A DNA stretch of 11,458 nucleotides from an uncultured Oscillospiraceae bacterium (GTDB lineage: Bacteria; Bacillota; Clostridia; Oscillospirales; Acutalibacteraceae), in NCBI GenBank assembly GCA_905193585.1, contig CAJJPG010000057.1, positions 1 to 11,458 on the forward strand. The letters run 5' to 3'. The notes under the pieces were generated by a model. It worked only from the letters and a program-made list of their open reading frames with translations, had not been told where the DNA came from and made no database searches. A program made the translations under genes and the position numbers. Shown here one piece after another: positions 1 to 6,276 of the stretch (positions are counted from its first letter, which is position 1; every line of letters begins with the position of its first letter).

Positions 1-5
1 CTGCT

Positions 6-43
6 GTCCCTCTCGGTTGCCGCCGAGAGGGACTTTCTTTTTT
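6..43 (+). terminator. Rho-independent terminator of an upstream plus-strand gene
   Basis: An 11-bp perfect GC-rich stem pairs positions 6-16 (GTCCCTCTCGG) with 23-33 (CCGAGAGGGAC) around a 6-nt loop. It is followed directly by a T-rich tract at 34-43. The T tract lies on the plus-strand 3' side, so it should terminate a rightward gene that ends left of the window. On the minus strand the stem is not followed by Ts, so it is not clearly a terminator for the leftward operon. Confidence 0.85.
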
Positions 44-71
44 AAGGTATATTATATATATGTATATAGAG

Positions 72-87
72 TTGCAGTTGACTGCAA
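72..87. repeat. Short inverted repeat just downstream of the last leftward gene
   Basis: TTGCAGT and ACTGCAA form 7-bp perfect arms separated by 2 nt, directly after the stop codon of the leftward gene ending at 90. The loop is too short for a stable hairpin and there is no T tract, so a protein-binding site is as likely as a terminator. An AT-rich run lies at about 45-70. Function unknown. Confidence 0.3.
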
Positions 88-89
88 AA

Positions 90-332
90 TCAAATTTTCG
101 GCAGGTCGGTTGTTTTTATGGGTTCTTTCAGTCTTATTTTATCGAGACCCGCCGCAGTCACGCTGTGCCCGCATTTATCTTTAAGTATTGCAACTGCGGT
201 GTTTATTTTGTATTTCGGTAAATGACTGTGAATACTTAATATGCGTTCATACTCAATATCTCCGAGCAGCGGGACGTTTAAAATAACGGGGCGTTTCAGT
301 CGCTGCGCGGTTAAGGCTTGGTTAATGTCCAT
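90..332 (-). CDS. Hypothetical phage protein, last gene of the leftward operon
   Basis: This is an 80-residue protein that I do not recognise. It is basic and lacks cysteine clusters, signal peptide or membrane segment, except for one Cys near residue 54. Its ATG (330-332) overlaps the TAA of the preceding gene as TAATG, so it is probably translated by coupling or reinitiation. It is the most promoter-distal gene of the operon and ends 10-20 nt before a short inverted repeat. The tight coupling and codon use matching its neighbours argue that it is a real gene; the function cannot be inferred. Confidence 0.6.
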   Translation of the reverse strand: MDINQALTAQRLKRPVILNVPLLGDIEYERILSIHSHLPKYKINTAVAILKDKCGHSVTAAGLDKIRLKEPIKTTDLPKI

Positions 333-724
333 TATTCTATTTCCCGCTTCTGTTTAAGAGCCACGCGGCGTTCAATGGATATCTTACCGGACGAGGTGGC
401 TTTTATATCCACAACGCCGCCCGAGGCTACACCGAGAGATATTTTATATATCTTCTGCTCGCTCATAAGATCAACGGCACTTTCGAGTATCGGCAGTATG
501 TTTTCGTCGCACGCGGCTATGTTGTGGTTTTCATCCGGCGCGCAGCACACCGCTTTAAGCTCAAGCTTTGCTTTTTCGGCTTGCAGCTTTCTTTTTTGGT
601 ATTGCTGTGCCTCATAACATTTGCAATCCATAGTGCCGAGCTCGGAAAGCTCTTTTTCGGTTGTTTTGTCCGGGTATTCGTTTGCGGATATCTGCCCGCA
701 GAATTTACAAAATGCGTTTTTCAT
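332..724 (-). CDS. Hypothetical protein with N-terminal zinc-ribbon-like cysteines
   Basis: This 130-residue protein has cysteines at 6 and 9 (CKFC) and at 34 and 36 (CKC), spaced like a possible zinc-binding knuckle. A Lys/Glu/Gln-rich helical stretch at about 38-60 follows, then a beta-rich C-terminal half ending in a basic tail. The ATG (722-724) overlaps the stop of the VRR-NUC gene in an ATGA arrangement, indicating translational coupling. Position beside a nuclease gene in a phage early operon suggests a nucleic-acid-related accessory protein, but that is inference. I do not recognise a named family. Confidence 0.65.
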   Translation of the reverse strand: MKNAFCKFCGQISANEYPDKTTEKELSELGTMDCKCYEAQQYQKRKLQAEKAKLELKAVCCAPDENHNIAACDENILPILESAVDLMSEQKIYKISLGVASGGVVDIKATSSGKISIERRVALKQKREIE

Positions 725-1143
725 ACTTTTATGTCTCCTTTAAGACTAAGATATTTGACTATAAGCTCCTGCGCCTTTTCCCATCCGTAGCATACCGCAA
801 CCGCGTAGCCCTGCCACGCCAGCGCGTCAAGCCATTTGTTCTGTTCTTCGGAAGTCTTGTTTTTACCGTATTTCATTTCTATGTATAAGCCGTGGTATCT
901 TCCGCGCGTAACCGGCAGGCACAGGTCCGGCACGCCCGCCTTTACACCCTGACGTTTAAGGTTTGCGGCTTCAAGCCTGTTTCTGCTTCCGCCGTTCGGT
1001 ATGTGGTAGAGCAGGTCAAGCTCGGGATATTTGCCGCGCATAAGCCGCGCCCAATCGAAAAGCGCCTCCTGCTCGTTTGCTTCGTGCGGTATAGGCTTAC
1101 GCCGCGCCGCTCCCGAAGAGATTTGTGTTGCTTTATTTACCAT
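721..1143 (-). CDS. VRR-NUC domain nuclease
   Basis: This 140-residue protein is a stand-alone VRR-NUC (PD-(D/E)xK superfamily) nuclease of the kind common in phage early regions. Residues are counted from the ATG at 1143. An N-terminal Glu-rich helix (Glu24-26) is followed by HIPNGG (47-52) and GVPDL with Asp73. The catalytic E-x-K is in YIEMK (Glu89, Lys91), and a conserved Gln sits at 101. Family members cut structured or nicked DNA, and in phages may act in recombination or Holliday-junction processing; the exact substrate here is unknown. A GTG at 1146 is an alternative start giving one extra Met. I chose the ATG because GGAGG lies 8 nt upstream and the upstream stop overlaps it (TGATG). 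Confidence 0.88.
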   Translation of the reverse strand: MVNKATQISSGAARRKPIPHEANEQEALFDWARLMRGKYPELDLLYHIPNGGSRNRLEAANLKRQGVKAGVPDLCLPVTRGRYHGLYIEMKYGKNKTSEEQNKWLDALAWQGYAVAVCYGWEKAQELIVKYLSLKGDIKV

Positions 1144-1328
1144 CACTTTCCCCTCCCTCTTTGTTTAAAGAAATTATCCCTCGTCCGTTCTATGTCCTGA
1201 TTTACCTGTGAGTTTTTATGCTGCTCGGCTAAGAGCCTGTCTCGCTCTGATTTATATTCGCGGTATCTTTTACATTCCCCGTGGCAGCCGATATGTCGGT
1301 CGGAGCAGTTATTGCAGGGTGGGGTCAC
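1143..1328 (-). CDS. Small Cys-rich hypothetical phage protein
   Basis: A 61-residue basic protein whose N-terminus carries Cys5, Cys8, Cys15 and Cys19, consistent with a small zinc knuckle. A charged, probably helical tail rich in Arg, Lys and Gln follows. Start is GTG at 1326-1328, overlapping the stop of the upstream gene as GTGA, with GAGG about 6 nt upstream. The downstream end also overlaps the nuclease start. Small proteins of this layout are frequent in Firmicutes phages but have no known function. Metal binding is inferred from cysteine spacing only. Confidence 0.7.
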   Translation of the reverse strand: MTPPCNNCSDRHIGCHGECKRYREYKSERDRLLAEQHKNSQVNQDIERTRDNFFKQRGRGK

Positions 1329-1735
1329 GGTTCCTCGCCTACCGTTTCTTTAAGAATTTTCACTATTTCTTCAACATCCACTACGGCCTTTATATCAAAC
1401 CCGTTTGCGTAAGCAATCAGACGGCTGCTTTTTATCAGCTTTTGCGAGAAATTTTTGCATGCTTCGGCTTTGACTTGCTCAACGGTTTTGAAGTTTGAAC
1501 AAGGCGATTGTACGCAGTATTCCATCACTTCGCCGTCATACTCATAAACACATTTCGGGCATTCTTTCAACCTTTCAATCTCCGCCTTTTGGCGGTTGAT
1601 AAGGTCAAGAACCAATTCGGTAAGAAGAATTTCTTCACACCAATCGAACACTTCGCAACTTACACAATCCTCTGCGTTTATATGGCACTCTAATGCCTTT
1701 ATAATTTCCTCATCCGTAAATTTCTTATCGGTCAT
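1325..1735 (-). CDS. Cys-rich coiled-coil phage protein of unknown function
   Basis: This 136-residue protein matches in outline a widespread clostridial phage type. It has an acidic N-terminus with DEEIIKALEC (8-17), cysteines at 17, 24, 27 and 33, and a short coiled coil containing LINRQKAEIERLK (45-57). A second cysteine set at 59, 62, 74 and 79 comes next, then a helical C-terminal half. Two zinc-binding knuckles around a helix are plausible. An ATG at 1750 overlaps the upstream stop (ATGA) but lacks a good ribosome site. I chose the ATG at 1735 because GAGGTG lies about 7 nt upstream and the protein then starts at the family-like N-terminus. Function unknown. Confidence 0.72.
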   Translation of the reverse strand: MTDKKFTDEEIIKALECHINAEDCVSCEVFDWCEEILLTELVLDLINRQKAEIERLKECPKCVYEYDGEVMEYCVQSPCSNFKTVEQVKAEACKNFSQKLIKSSRLIAYANGFDIKAVVDVEEIVKILKETVGEEP

Positions 1736-1746
1736 ATACTCACACC

Positions 1747-2010
1747 TCATATCTGATTAAGCTCTTCGTGTTTTTCATCTAAATATTGCTCTATGGTGGC
1801 AATAATACGCTTTTGCAGTGTCGGCGAAATATCGCATTCGCGACAATTGCAACCGTTGTACATCTTAACTTTTTCACCGCGCCTTATAAGTTTCGTAGGA
1901 AATCTGCCAGTGGTTTTTCGGTATTTTACGCCGCAGGAAAATAGAAATACTTCCAAGTTATCAATTTCTTTTTTTATTTCTTCATATTGTTTGTATTGTT
2001 TTTCGGTCAT
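1747..2010 (-). CDS. Hypothetical protein with CxC-x2-C cluster
   Basis: An 87-residue protein starting with a Lys/Glu-rich helix (residues 2-20). A lone Cys26 follows, then a basic middle and a CNCREC cluster (Cys54, 56, 59), and a final amphipathic helix ending in LNQI. The reading frame stays open up to an ATG at 2070, but GGAGGT at 2014-2022 lies about 6 nt before the ATG at 2010. The longer version would also run through the small gene at 2033-2167. I therefore place the start at 2010. No family recognised; possible metal binding is inferred from the cysteines. Confidence 0.65.
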   Translation of the reverse strand: MTEKQYKQYEEIKKEIDNLEVFLFSCGVKYRKTTGRFPTKLIRRGEKVKMYNGCNCRECDISPTLQKRIIATIEQYLDEKHEELNQI

Positions 2011-2032
2011 TTTTCTACCTCCACAATAATAC

Positions 2033-2167
2033 TTACTGCCGTCTTGAGACAAATTCGATAAACTCTGCAAGCGAAGAATAAAGTGTTTCGCAAAACTCCA
2101 TTTTTCGGCGTTCCTTACAAGAACCGCCTATCGCACACTTGTTACAATTTTTTTTGTAAACACTCAA
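2033..2167 (-). CDS. Very small Cys-rich protein (44 aa), overlapping the upstream gene
   Basis: A short frame in the apparent gap between two leftward genes encodes 44 residues from TTG (2165-2167), with Cys8, Cys11 and Cys17, then KERRKMEFCETLY and a hydrophobic helix ending in SRRQ. The C-x2-C-x5-C pattern plus the amphipathic tail look protein-like and resemble neighbouring Cys-rich phage proteins. The TTG start overlaps the upstream gene by 26 nt and has no good ribosome site. An alternative is ATG at 2101, with AAGGA about 10 nt upstream, giving 22 residues without the first three cysteines. Real translation is plausible but unproven. Confidence 0.45.
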   Translation of the reverse strand: MSVYKKNCNKCAIGGSCKERRKMEFCETLYSSLAEFIEFVSRRQ

Positions 2168-2468
2168 CTATGTGCGGTAAATAATCAAGCACTTTCGAAT
2201 TAGCGTAGCCTGACTTGTTAAGCAGCTTGCAGTGCCTGCAGCCCACGGCCTCCCGCACATCAACAGGATTGGGGATATCCGATATGCTTTCGTCGAATTT
2301 CGATTTTTTCGCTTCCGAATTAAGCCATCGCTTTGTGCCCTCTAAACAACATAGTTCGTCATTTTCCACGCAATCATTAAATGTGCAAGAGCAACATAAA
2401 CAGTTGTCCTCTAAAAACTCCGCCATTTCCTCAACGCTCATTGCCTTTATACGCTCATAGTTTGTCAT
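2142..2468 (-). CDS. Cys-rich phage protein of the MTNYERIKxMSVEEMAxFL type
   Basis: A 108-residue protein with the N-terminus MTNYERIKAMSVEEMAEFL, which I recognise as a recurrent signature of small clostridial phage/prophage proteins without known function. A dense cysteine cluster follows (Cys23, 25, 26, 28, 33, 40, 41) and a second pair at Cys77 and Cys80. This suggests one or two structural zinc sites. GGAGAG lies about 7 nt before the ATG, inside the last codons of the radical SAM gene, whose stop is 2 nt upstream of this start. It belongs to the run of Cys-rich small genes at 332-2468. Confidence 0.75.
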   Translation of the reverse strand: MTNYERIKAMSVEEMAEFLEDNCLCCSCTFNDCVENDELCCLEGTKRWLNSEAKKSKFDESISDIPNPVDVREAVGCRHCKLLNKSGYANSKVLDYLPHIVECLQKKL

Positions 2469-2470
2469 AC

Positions 2471-3157
2471 TTATCTCTCCATTTCTGCTCGCAAGCTTTC
2501 TTTGATGTAATAGTCAACGCCGATTTTTTTGCAAATCGCCTCGGCATTTCTCCCGAATTCCGCCCAATTTATATCCGACTTGTGGTAGTTCAGTTTTCCG
2601 ATTTTTACCTTGTCTGCCCATACCGCCGCAGACAATTCGATTAAAAACATCGTTTCATCTGTCACAGGCTCAAATGAAATCCAAGTCTTTATCCCTCGCT
2701 CATGCGCTTTCATAAGAGAATCAATTCTCTCTTCCCACAGTCGGAATTGACCGTCGCAGACGCCGTCAAGTGTAATGCCGTACCAATCGTTCTCGTCGAG
2801 CAAATCAAAATCTCTGCTCCCGTCGCCTTTGGTGAGTATCTGCACATTGTTTCCACTTTCCTTAATAGCCTTGATTATTTCCCTCGTAGGCGTTGTATCG
2901 TAGCCGGTCGGATAAGGGTCGCAGGTAAAGCAGAGATGAATAAGTTTTCCGGTTATCTTCTCTTTTTCAAGCTGTTGCTTTGTTGCTTTGACTATATCGG
3001 TCCTTGGCTCTACATTTGTGTGAAAAACCTCTCGGTCCTTATGCAGTACATTTGGTGCGAAACAGTAAAAACAGCGGTGTGGACAGCCCGTGTAGATATT
3101 CAGCGCATAGTCGCCGTATTCTTTTGCTTTGCCTTTCGGCTCATATATTGGTTTCAT
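2471..3157 (-). CDS. SplB-like radical SAM protein
   Basis: A 228-residue radical SAM enzyme related by eye to the SplB/COG1533 group (spore photoproduct lyase-like). Counting from ATG at 3157, the Cx3Cx2C iron-sulfur motif is Cys25, Cys29, Cys32 in YTGCPHRCFYCFAP. The later HLCFTCDPYP, ILTKGD, GITLDG and FEPV blocks fit a radical SAM barrel. Such enzymes cleave S-adenosylmethionine to make a 5'-deoxyadenosyl radical; the phage substrate is unknown and may be DNA or a modified base. The protein is shorter than true spore photoproduct lyase, so I do not assign that activity. A TTG at 3163 is possible, but GGAGG lies 8 nt before the ATG and only about 2 nt before the TTG. Confidence 0.85.
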   Translation of the reverse strand: MKPIYEPKGKAKEYGDYALNIYTGCPHRCFYCFAPNVLHKDREVFHTNVEPRTDIVKATKQQLEKEKITGKLIHLCFTCDPYPTGYDTTPTREIIKAIKESGNNVQILTKGDGSRDFDLLDENDWYGITLDGVCDGQFRLWEERIDSLMKAHERGIKTWISFEPVTDETMFLIELSAAVWADKVKIGKLNYHKSDINWAEFGRNAEAICKKIGVDYYIKESLRAEMER

Positions 3158-3159
3158 AT

Positions 3160-3246
3160 TCAATCCCTCCCGTTAGCGCTCAGTATTGCGCATACGCCGT
3201 AGCCGACTATCGCGCCGATTATTAGTCCGATTGTAAAATTCATCAT
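3160..3246 (-). CDS. 28-residue single-pass membrane peptide (DUF3789-like)
   Basis: A tiny gene not detected by normal length cutoffs. It begins ATGATG at 3241-3246 and encodes MMNFTIGLIIGAIVGYGVCA followed by ILSANGRD, ending in TGA at 3160-3162. Residues about 4-22 form one Gly-rich hydrophobic membrane segment followed by a short polar tail. GAGAGG lies about 5-8 nt upstream of the ATGs. The stop is 2 nt before the ATG of the radical SAM gene, and this gene's last codons contain that gene's GGAGG. The layout resembles DUF3789-type short phage peptides, from memory. Role unknown; inner-membrane location is likely. Confidence 0.65.
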   Translation of the reverse strand: MMNFTIGLIIGAIVGYGVCAILSANGRD

Positions 3247-3259
3247 ATAAACCTCTCCC

Positions 3260-3298
3260 TTAATTCCGAATTACGCATTCCGAATTCTGAATTATTTT
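3260..3298 (-). repeat. Intergenic AT-rich repeat, copy A
   Basis: A 39-bp element built from ATTCCGAATT/GCATTCC-type words matches 8957-8995 at 33 of 39 positions in the same orientation. It overlaps the stop codon of the ParB-like gene and precedes the ribosome site of the next leftward gene. Internal GAATTC-like dyads are visible. It may be a small dispersed repeat or an mRNA processing/structure element; function unknown. Confidence 0.55.
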
Positions 3299-4290
3299 CC
3301 GATTTCGTCAAGCCGTTTTTTCATAATATCCAATGCGCCGTAACAGGCGTTTTTAAACTTTGCGGCAGTTTCGGGGTTTTCTTCAAACTGCTTTTTAAGG
3401 CTTTCGGTTATCTTTTTGAAGTCCCCGTCGAGCGCGTCGAAATAAAACTTAAATTTGACCGTTTCCGCCGAGGATGAGACCGCAAGCTGCTTTTCAAGCT
3501 GCTTTGCCCGTTCTAAAGCTTTGGCTTTTTCGCCGTCTATATCGGCAAGCTTCTGTTTGTATTCGGAAAGAGTTTTTTCGGTGTCGGCTTTTGCTTTTTC
3601 GGCAGCTTCGGCAAGCTCCTTTTTATGCTTTTCTTCAAGCTCTTTTTTAGCGGCTGTCAATTTCTTATCCGCTGCCTTTTTGGCGCTTTCGGCAGCTTTG
3701 TCCTTTATTTTCTGCATTTCGGCGGGGTCGGGCTCGGCAACGGCTACGGGTACGGGCTTGTTTCTCTCGGCTTCAAGCTCTTTTTCAAGCTCGGCTATAC
3801 GCTTTTCGGCTTTTTCGGCGTCCTGTATAGCTTCGTCGCGCTCTTCCTTGGCGGCGTCGCGCTCGTCAGCAAGCATATCCAACTGTTCGCCTTTGGCGTC
3901 GTTATCCTTAACAAGCTGTCTTACCTGCTCGACAGTCATACCGGCGAGATTGTTGTTCTCAACAAATTCCTCACGGTCGACGGACGGCAGTTGAGCTATA
4001 AGAGCTAGCTTTGTTATGCCGAGGTTTGCATTTGACTGCAAAAATCGCTCCCCGAGTTCCTCATACGGCTTTATATATGTATATGCCTGCCTTTCGTGGA
4101 TGCCAAGCTCGGCTACGGTATAATCTTCAAAATTTTCGTAGCCCATTTCGATATACAGCTTCGTGTCTCTCATTTCCTTTAAAAGCTTTGCCGATTCCAT
4201 AAGGCTTGAATATGCCGCGTTGGCGCAGGCTAATATTCTGCTGTTTAATTCATAAGCTTTATCTTTATTCGTTTTTGTTATTTCATTCAT
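3292..4290 (-). CDS. ParB/DUF3102-like DNA-binding protein with long coiled coil
   Basis: A 332-residue protein in three parts. Residues 1-130 are a helical ParB/Noc-like or DUF3102-like module: a helix where the cell or rod 'is evaluated' (KLLKEMRD), then YENFEDYTVAELGIHERQAY (51-70), probably the helix-turn-helix, and LGITKLALIAQLPSVDREEF (90-109). Residues about 135-275 are a Lys/Glu/Ala-rich coiled coil with a short Pro/Val linker near 179-190. Residues about 280-332 form a small C-terminal domain. AAGGAG lies 9 nt before the ATG. The combination suggests an oligomeric DNA-binding protein, perhaps for phage replication or partition. No ParB CTPase signature (GxxR) is seen, so true ParB function is not claimed. 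Confidence 0.7.
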   Translation of the reverse strand: MNEITKTNKDKAYELNSRILACANAAYSSLMESAKLLKEMRDTKLYIEMGYENFEDYTVAELGIHERQAYTYIKPYEELGERFLQSNANLGITKLALIAQLPSVDREEFVENNNLAGMTVEQVRQLVKDNDAKGEQLDMLADERDAAKEERDEAIQDAEKAEKRIAELEKELEAERNKPVPVAVAEPDPAEMQKIKDKAAESAKKAADKKLTAAKKELEEKHKKELAEAAEKAKADTEKTLSEYKQKLADIDGEKAKALERAKQLEKQLAVSSSAETVKFKFYFDALDGDFKKITESLKKQFEENPETAAKFKNACYGALDIMKKRLDEIGK

Positions 4291-4304
4291 ATATATTTGC
4301 TCCT

Positions 4305-5903
4305 TTAAGCTGTTTTGGCTGTGGTTTTCGGTGCTGATATCGGTTCGCCCGATTTTGTTCTTTTACTGCCGCCGTTTACCCAGGCAAGCCACATATCAAA
4401 AAAGGCTTTTGCCTCGGGCGTAAGCGGCGTCCGGTTATTGTAACCCTGCACCTGCGTTAAGGCTTTGTCATGCATTTCAATTGTGTAAAGCGATTTATTC
4501 GGCTCCGCAGTTAACCGTAAAAACAGAATTGCGAGCGTTCCCTCCATATGTCTGCCGGCGTACCCGCCCACGCAATGCTTCATCGCCTTGCCCTCGTCCA
4601 CAATTTCTTTAATTGTGTGAGGAATAATAATCGAATATGTGCCGTCGGTAAAGCTGTATTGCTTTTCGTATTTTTTAAGGTATTTTTCAGCGGCGATTTC
4701 CTTTTTTCTGTTCTCCGCCGCTCTCTTTTCTTCGAGCATAACGCGTTCGGCTGCTGCTGCGTTATCGTGCGCTTCCTTAAGATTTTTCGGAAAAGCCACA
4801 TTGTGAACTTTTAAATCGTAGCCGAGAGCATCCGCCATTTGCAGGTAATCCGTGTATTCGGAGTAATCTTTATTTTTAAGCGCATATTTAAAAGCTTCAT
4901 CAAACGAAATGCCGGCTTTTTTCACCGCGTCCGCAAAGCGTTTGATATTATACTCGTTTCCGATTTCGTCAAGACATTTTTTTGCTTTTGCAAAGTCAAG
5001 CCGTTCTTCACCGAAGCGAATGCTGTGCGCCGCACGCAAAAGTCCGAGCGTGCCGCCGTTTTCTTTAAAGGCGTTGTATTCCTGCTTGCTCATTTTAAAA
5101 AAATCGGTTATATTCTTTGCTTTCCAATTCGTATAAGGAAAAGATTTTTTACCCAGGTTTATAAGCTCCCGCACAACATCACAATGTCCTAATTTTTGCA
5201 GCATTTCAAGCTGCGGGTACATTGCGAAGTATGAAAGATATGTCAACATCGGACCGTTATATACACAGCCGCAAAAATGCTGCGCGTCGTAGGATATGAA
5301 GCTGTCAAGCTGATTGTATTTCAAAAAAGTGTTTTCTAACCTGTTGAGCCCGAAAATCGTATACCACTCGTCTGTGCCGTAAAACATTGAAGTGTTCGGG
5401 AATGGTTCACCAATAGTTTCCGCGCTGTAAAAACAGTTGCCATATCCGGCTTTAAATCTTATCGCTTCGCCCGGGGTCAGAAGATAACGGCTTTTTTCTA
5501 TGAGCTCTGTTTTCGGAGCGGGACTGTATTCATAATCCTTTTCGGCAAAATAGCACCTTGCTTCTACACGGTCGTGATTTACCGCATGAATTACAACAAC
5601 CTTTTCTCTGCACCATAGGTTTTTACGCTGCTTTGATTTGCCGAGGTTTTTAACGGTCGTAACGGCGCCGCAAAGTGGGCAGCATCTTAAATCTCCGTGC
5701 CGGACGTGCATAAGTTCTCTGTCCTCATAACTGCTCGTGCGTGCAATGTGCGATTTTATAAAGCGCTGCCGACAGTGCGAACACTGAAATTCGCGGTCGC
5801 CGTTCAGCAGGGTATCATAAAACAGATAATGAGGGAAAAGGTTCTCTATAAGCTCTGTATCTCTTTCGGTAAGCTCTTCAAATTCGGGTGATTTCATATT
5901 CAT
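4305..5903 (-). CDS. PcfJ-like protein
   Basis: A 532-residue PcfJ-like protein, named after the conjugative plasmid pCF10 family; its biochemical role is not established. The N-terminus has a zinc-ribbon-like pair, Cys41-x2-Cys44 and Cys75-x2-Cys78. A large helical middle with a Lys/Glu/Ala-rich segment at 380-412 follows. The recognisable C-terminal core is at about 420-510: IIIPHTIKEIVDEGKAMKHC, then VGGY (445-448), SLYTIEM (471-477) and VQGYNNR (485-491). The C-terminal tail is Lys/Thr-rich. The start is ATG at 5903, with a second ATG two codons later. It lies 9 nt downstream of the PcfK-like gene, the same pairing as on conjugative elements. Confidence 0.82.
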   Translation of the reverse strand: MNMKSPEFEELTERDTELIENLFPHYLFYDTLLNGDREFQCSHCRQRFIKSHIARTSSYEDRELMHVRHGDLRCCPLCGAVTTVKNLGKSKQRKNLWCREKVVVIHAVNHDRVEARCYFAEKDYEYSPAPKTELIEKSRYLLTPGEAIRFKAGYGNCFYSAETIGEPFPNTSMFYGTDEWYTIFGLNRLENTFLKYNQLDSFISYDAQHFCGCVYNGPMLTYLSYFAMYPQLEMLQKLGHCDVVRELINLGKKSFPYTNWKAKNITDFFKMSKQEYNAFKENGGTLGLLRAAHSIRFGEERLDFAKAKKCLDEIGNEYNIKRFADAVKKAGISFDEAFKYALKNKDYSEYTDYLQMADALGYDLKVHNVAFPKNLKEAHDNAAAAERVMLEEKRAAENRKKEIAAEKYLKKYEKQYSFTDGTYSIIIPHTIKEIVDEGKAMKHCVGGYAGRHMEGTLAILFLRLTAEPNKSLYTIEMHDKALTQVQGYNNRTPLTPEAKAFFDMWLAWVNGGSKRTKSGEPISAPKTTAKTA

Positions 5904-5912
5904 ACACCCGCC

Positions 5913-6272
5913 TTACAAAAGATCCATAAGCGAAATGCTTACAGGTTCTTTTTCCTTGCCTTTAACAGAAGCACATAGATCTATTGTCATTTTAAATTCA
6001 ATATCCGCACCGGGGAAATAAAACTGCACCGCCCGGCGGTAGGCTTCCAAATCGCTTATGCTGTTGCTGCAATCCTTTGCGACGGCGGTCATACATTCCT
6101 TAAAGCTTTGCTTGCTTTCAATTATCGCCAGGGCAAATTCGCTCTCTTGTTTGCAAAAGCTTACCAGGGCGGATTTTACCGCCGACATCATTGCCTTTTC
6201 TTTGTCGCCGGTTATGCCGGCTGATTCCTTGTCCAGCTTTTCTTCAACATTATGTATAAGTAAATCGTTCAT
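5913..6272 (-). CDS. PcfK-like protein
   Basis: A 119-residue protein carrying the block KECMTAVAKDC...SISDLEAYRRAVQFYFPGADIEF, with AYRRAVQFYFPGA at about 77-89. I recognise this as the PcfK-like family. Residues 1-60 are helical and 96-119 form a polar tail. Family members are small and of unknown mechanism, and usually sit beside PcfJ-like genes on conjugative plasmids, ICEs and phages. Here the stop lies 9 nt before the PcfJ-like start, and the ATG follows the methyltransferase stop by 4 nt with a GGGAG ribosome site inside the end of that gene. A shared function with the PcfJ-like protein is inferred from this conserved pairing. Confidence 0.82.
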   Translation of the reverse strand: MNDLLIHNVEEKLDKESAGITGDKEKAMMSAVKSALVSFCKQESEFALAIIESKQSFKECMTAVAKDCSNSISDLEAYRRAVQFYFPGADIEFKMTIDLCASVKGKEKEPVSISLMDLL

Positions 6273-6276
6273 ATCG

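Noticed and set aside
2011..2070. Longer N-terminus of the gene ending at 1747
   Set aside because: A strong GGAGGT site directly precedes the ATG at 2010, and the extra 20 residues overlap another coding frame.
2702..3225. Plus-strand open frames opposite the radical SAM gene
   Set aside because: The minus strand has a clear Cx3Cx2C radical SAM protein; these frames lack ribosome sites and family features.
3455..4008. Long plus-strand open frames opposite the ParB-like gene (Ser/Ala/Phe-rich)
   Set aside because: They are antisense shadows of a Lys/Glu/Ala-rich coiled coil; low complexity and without ribosome sites.
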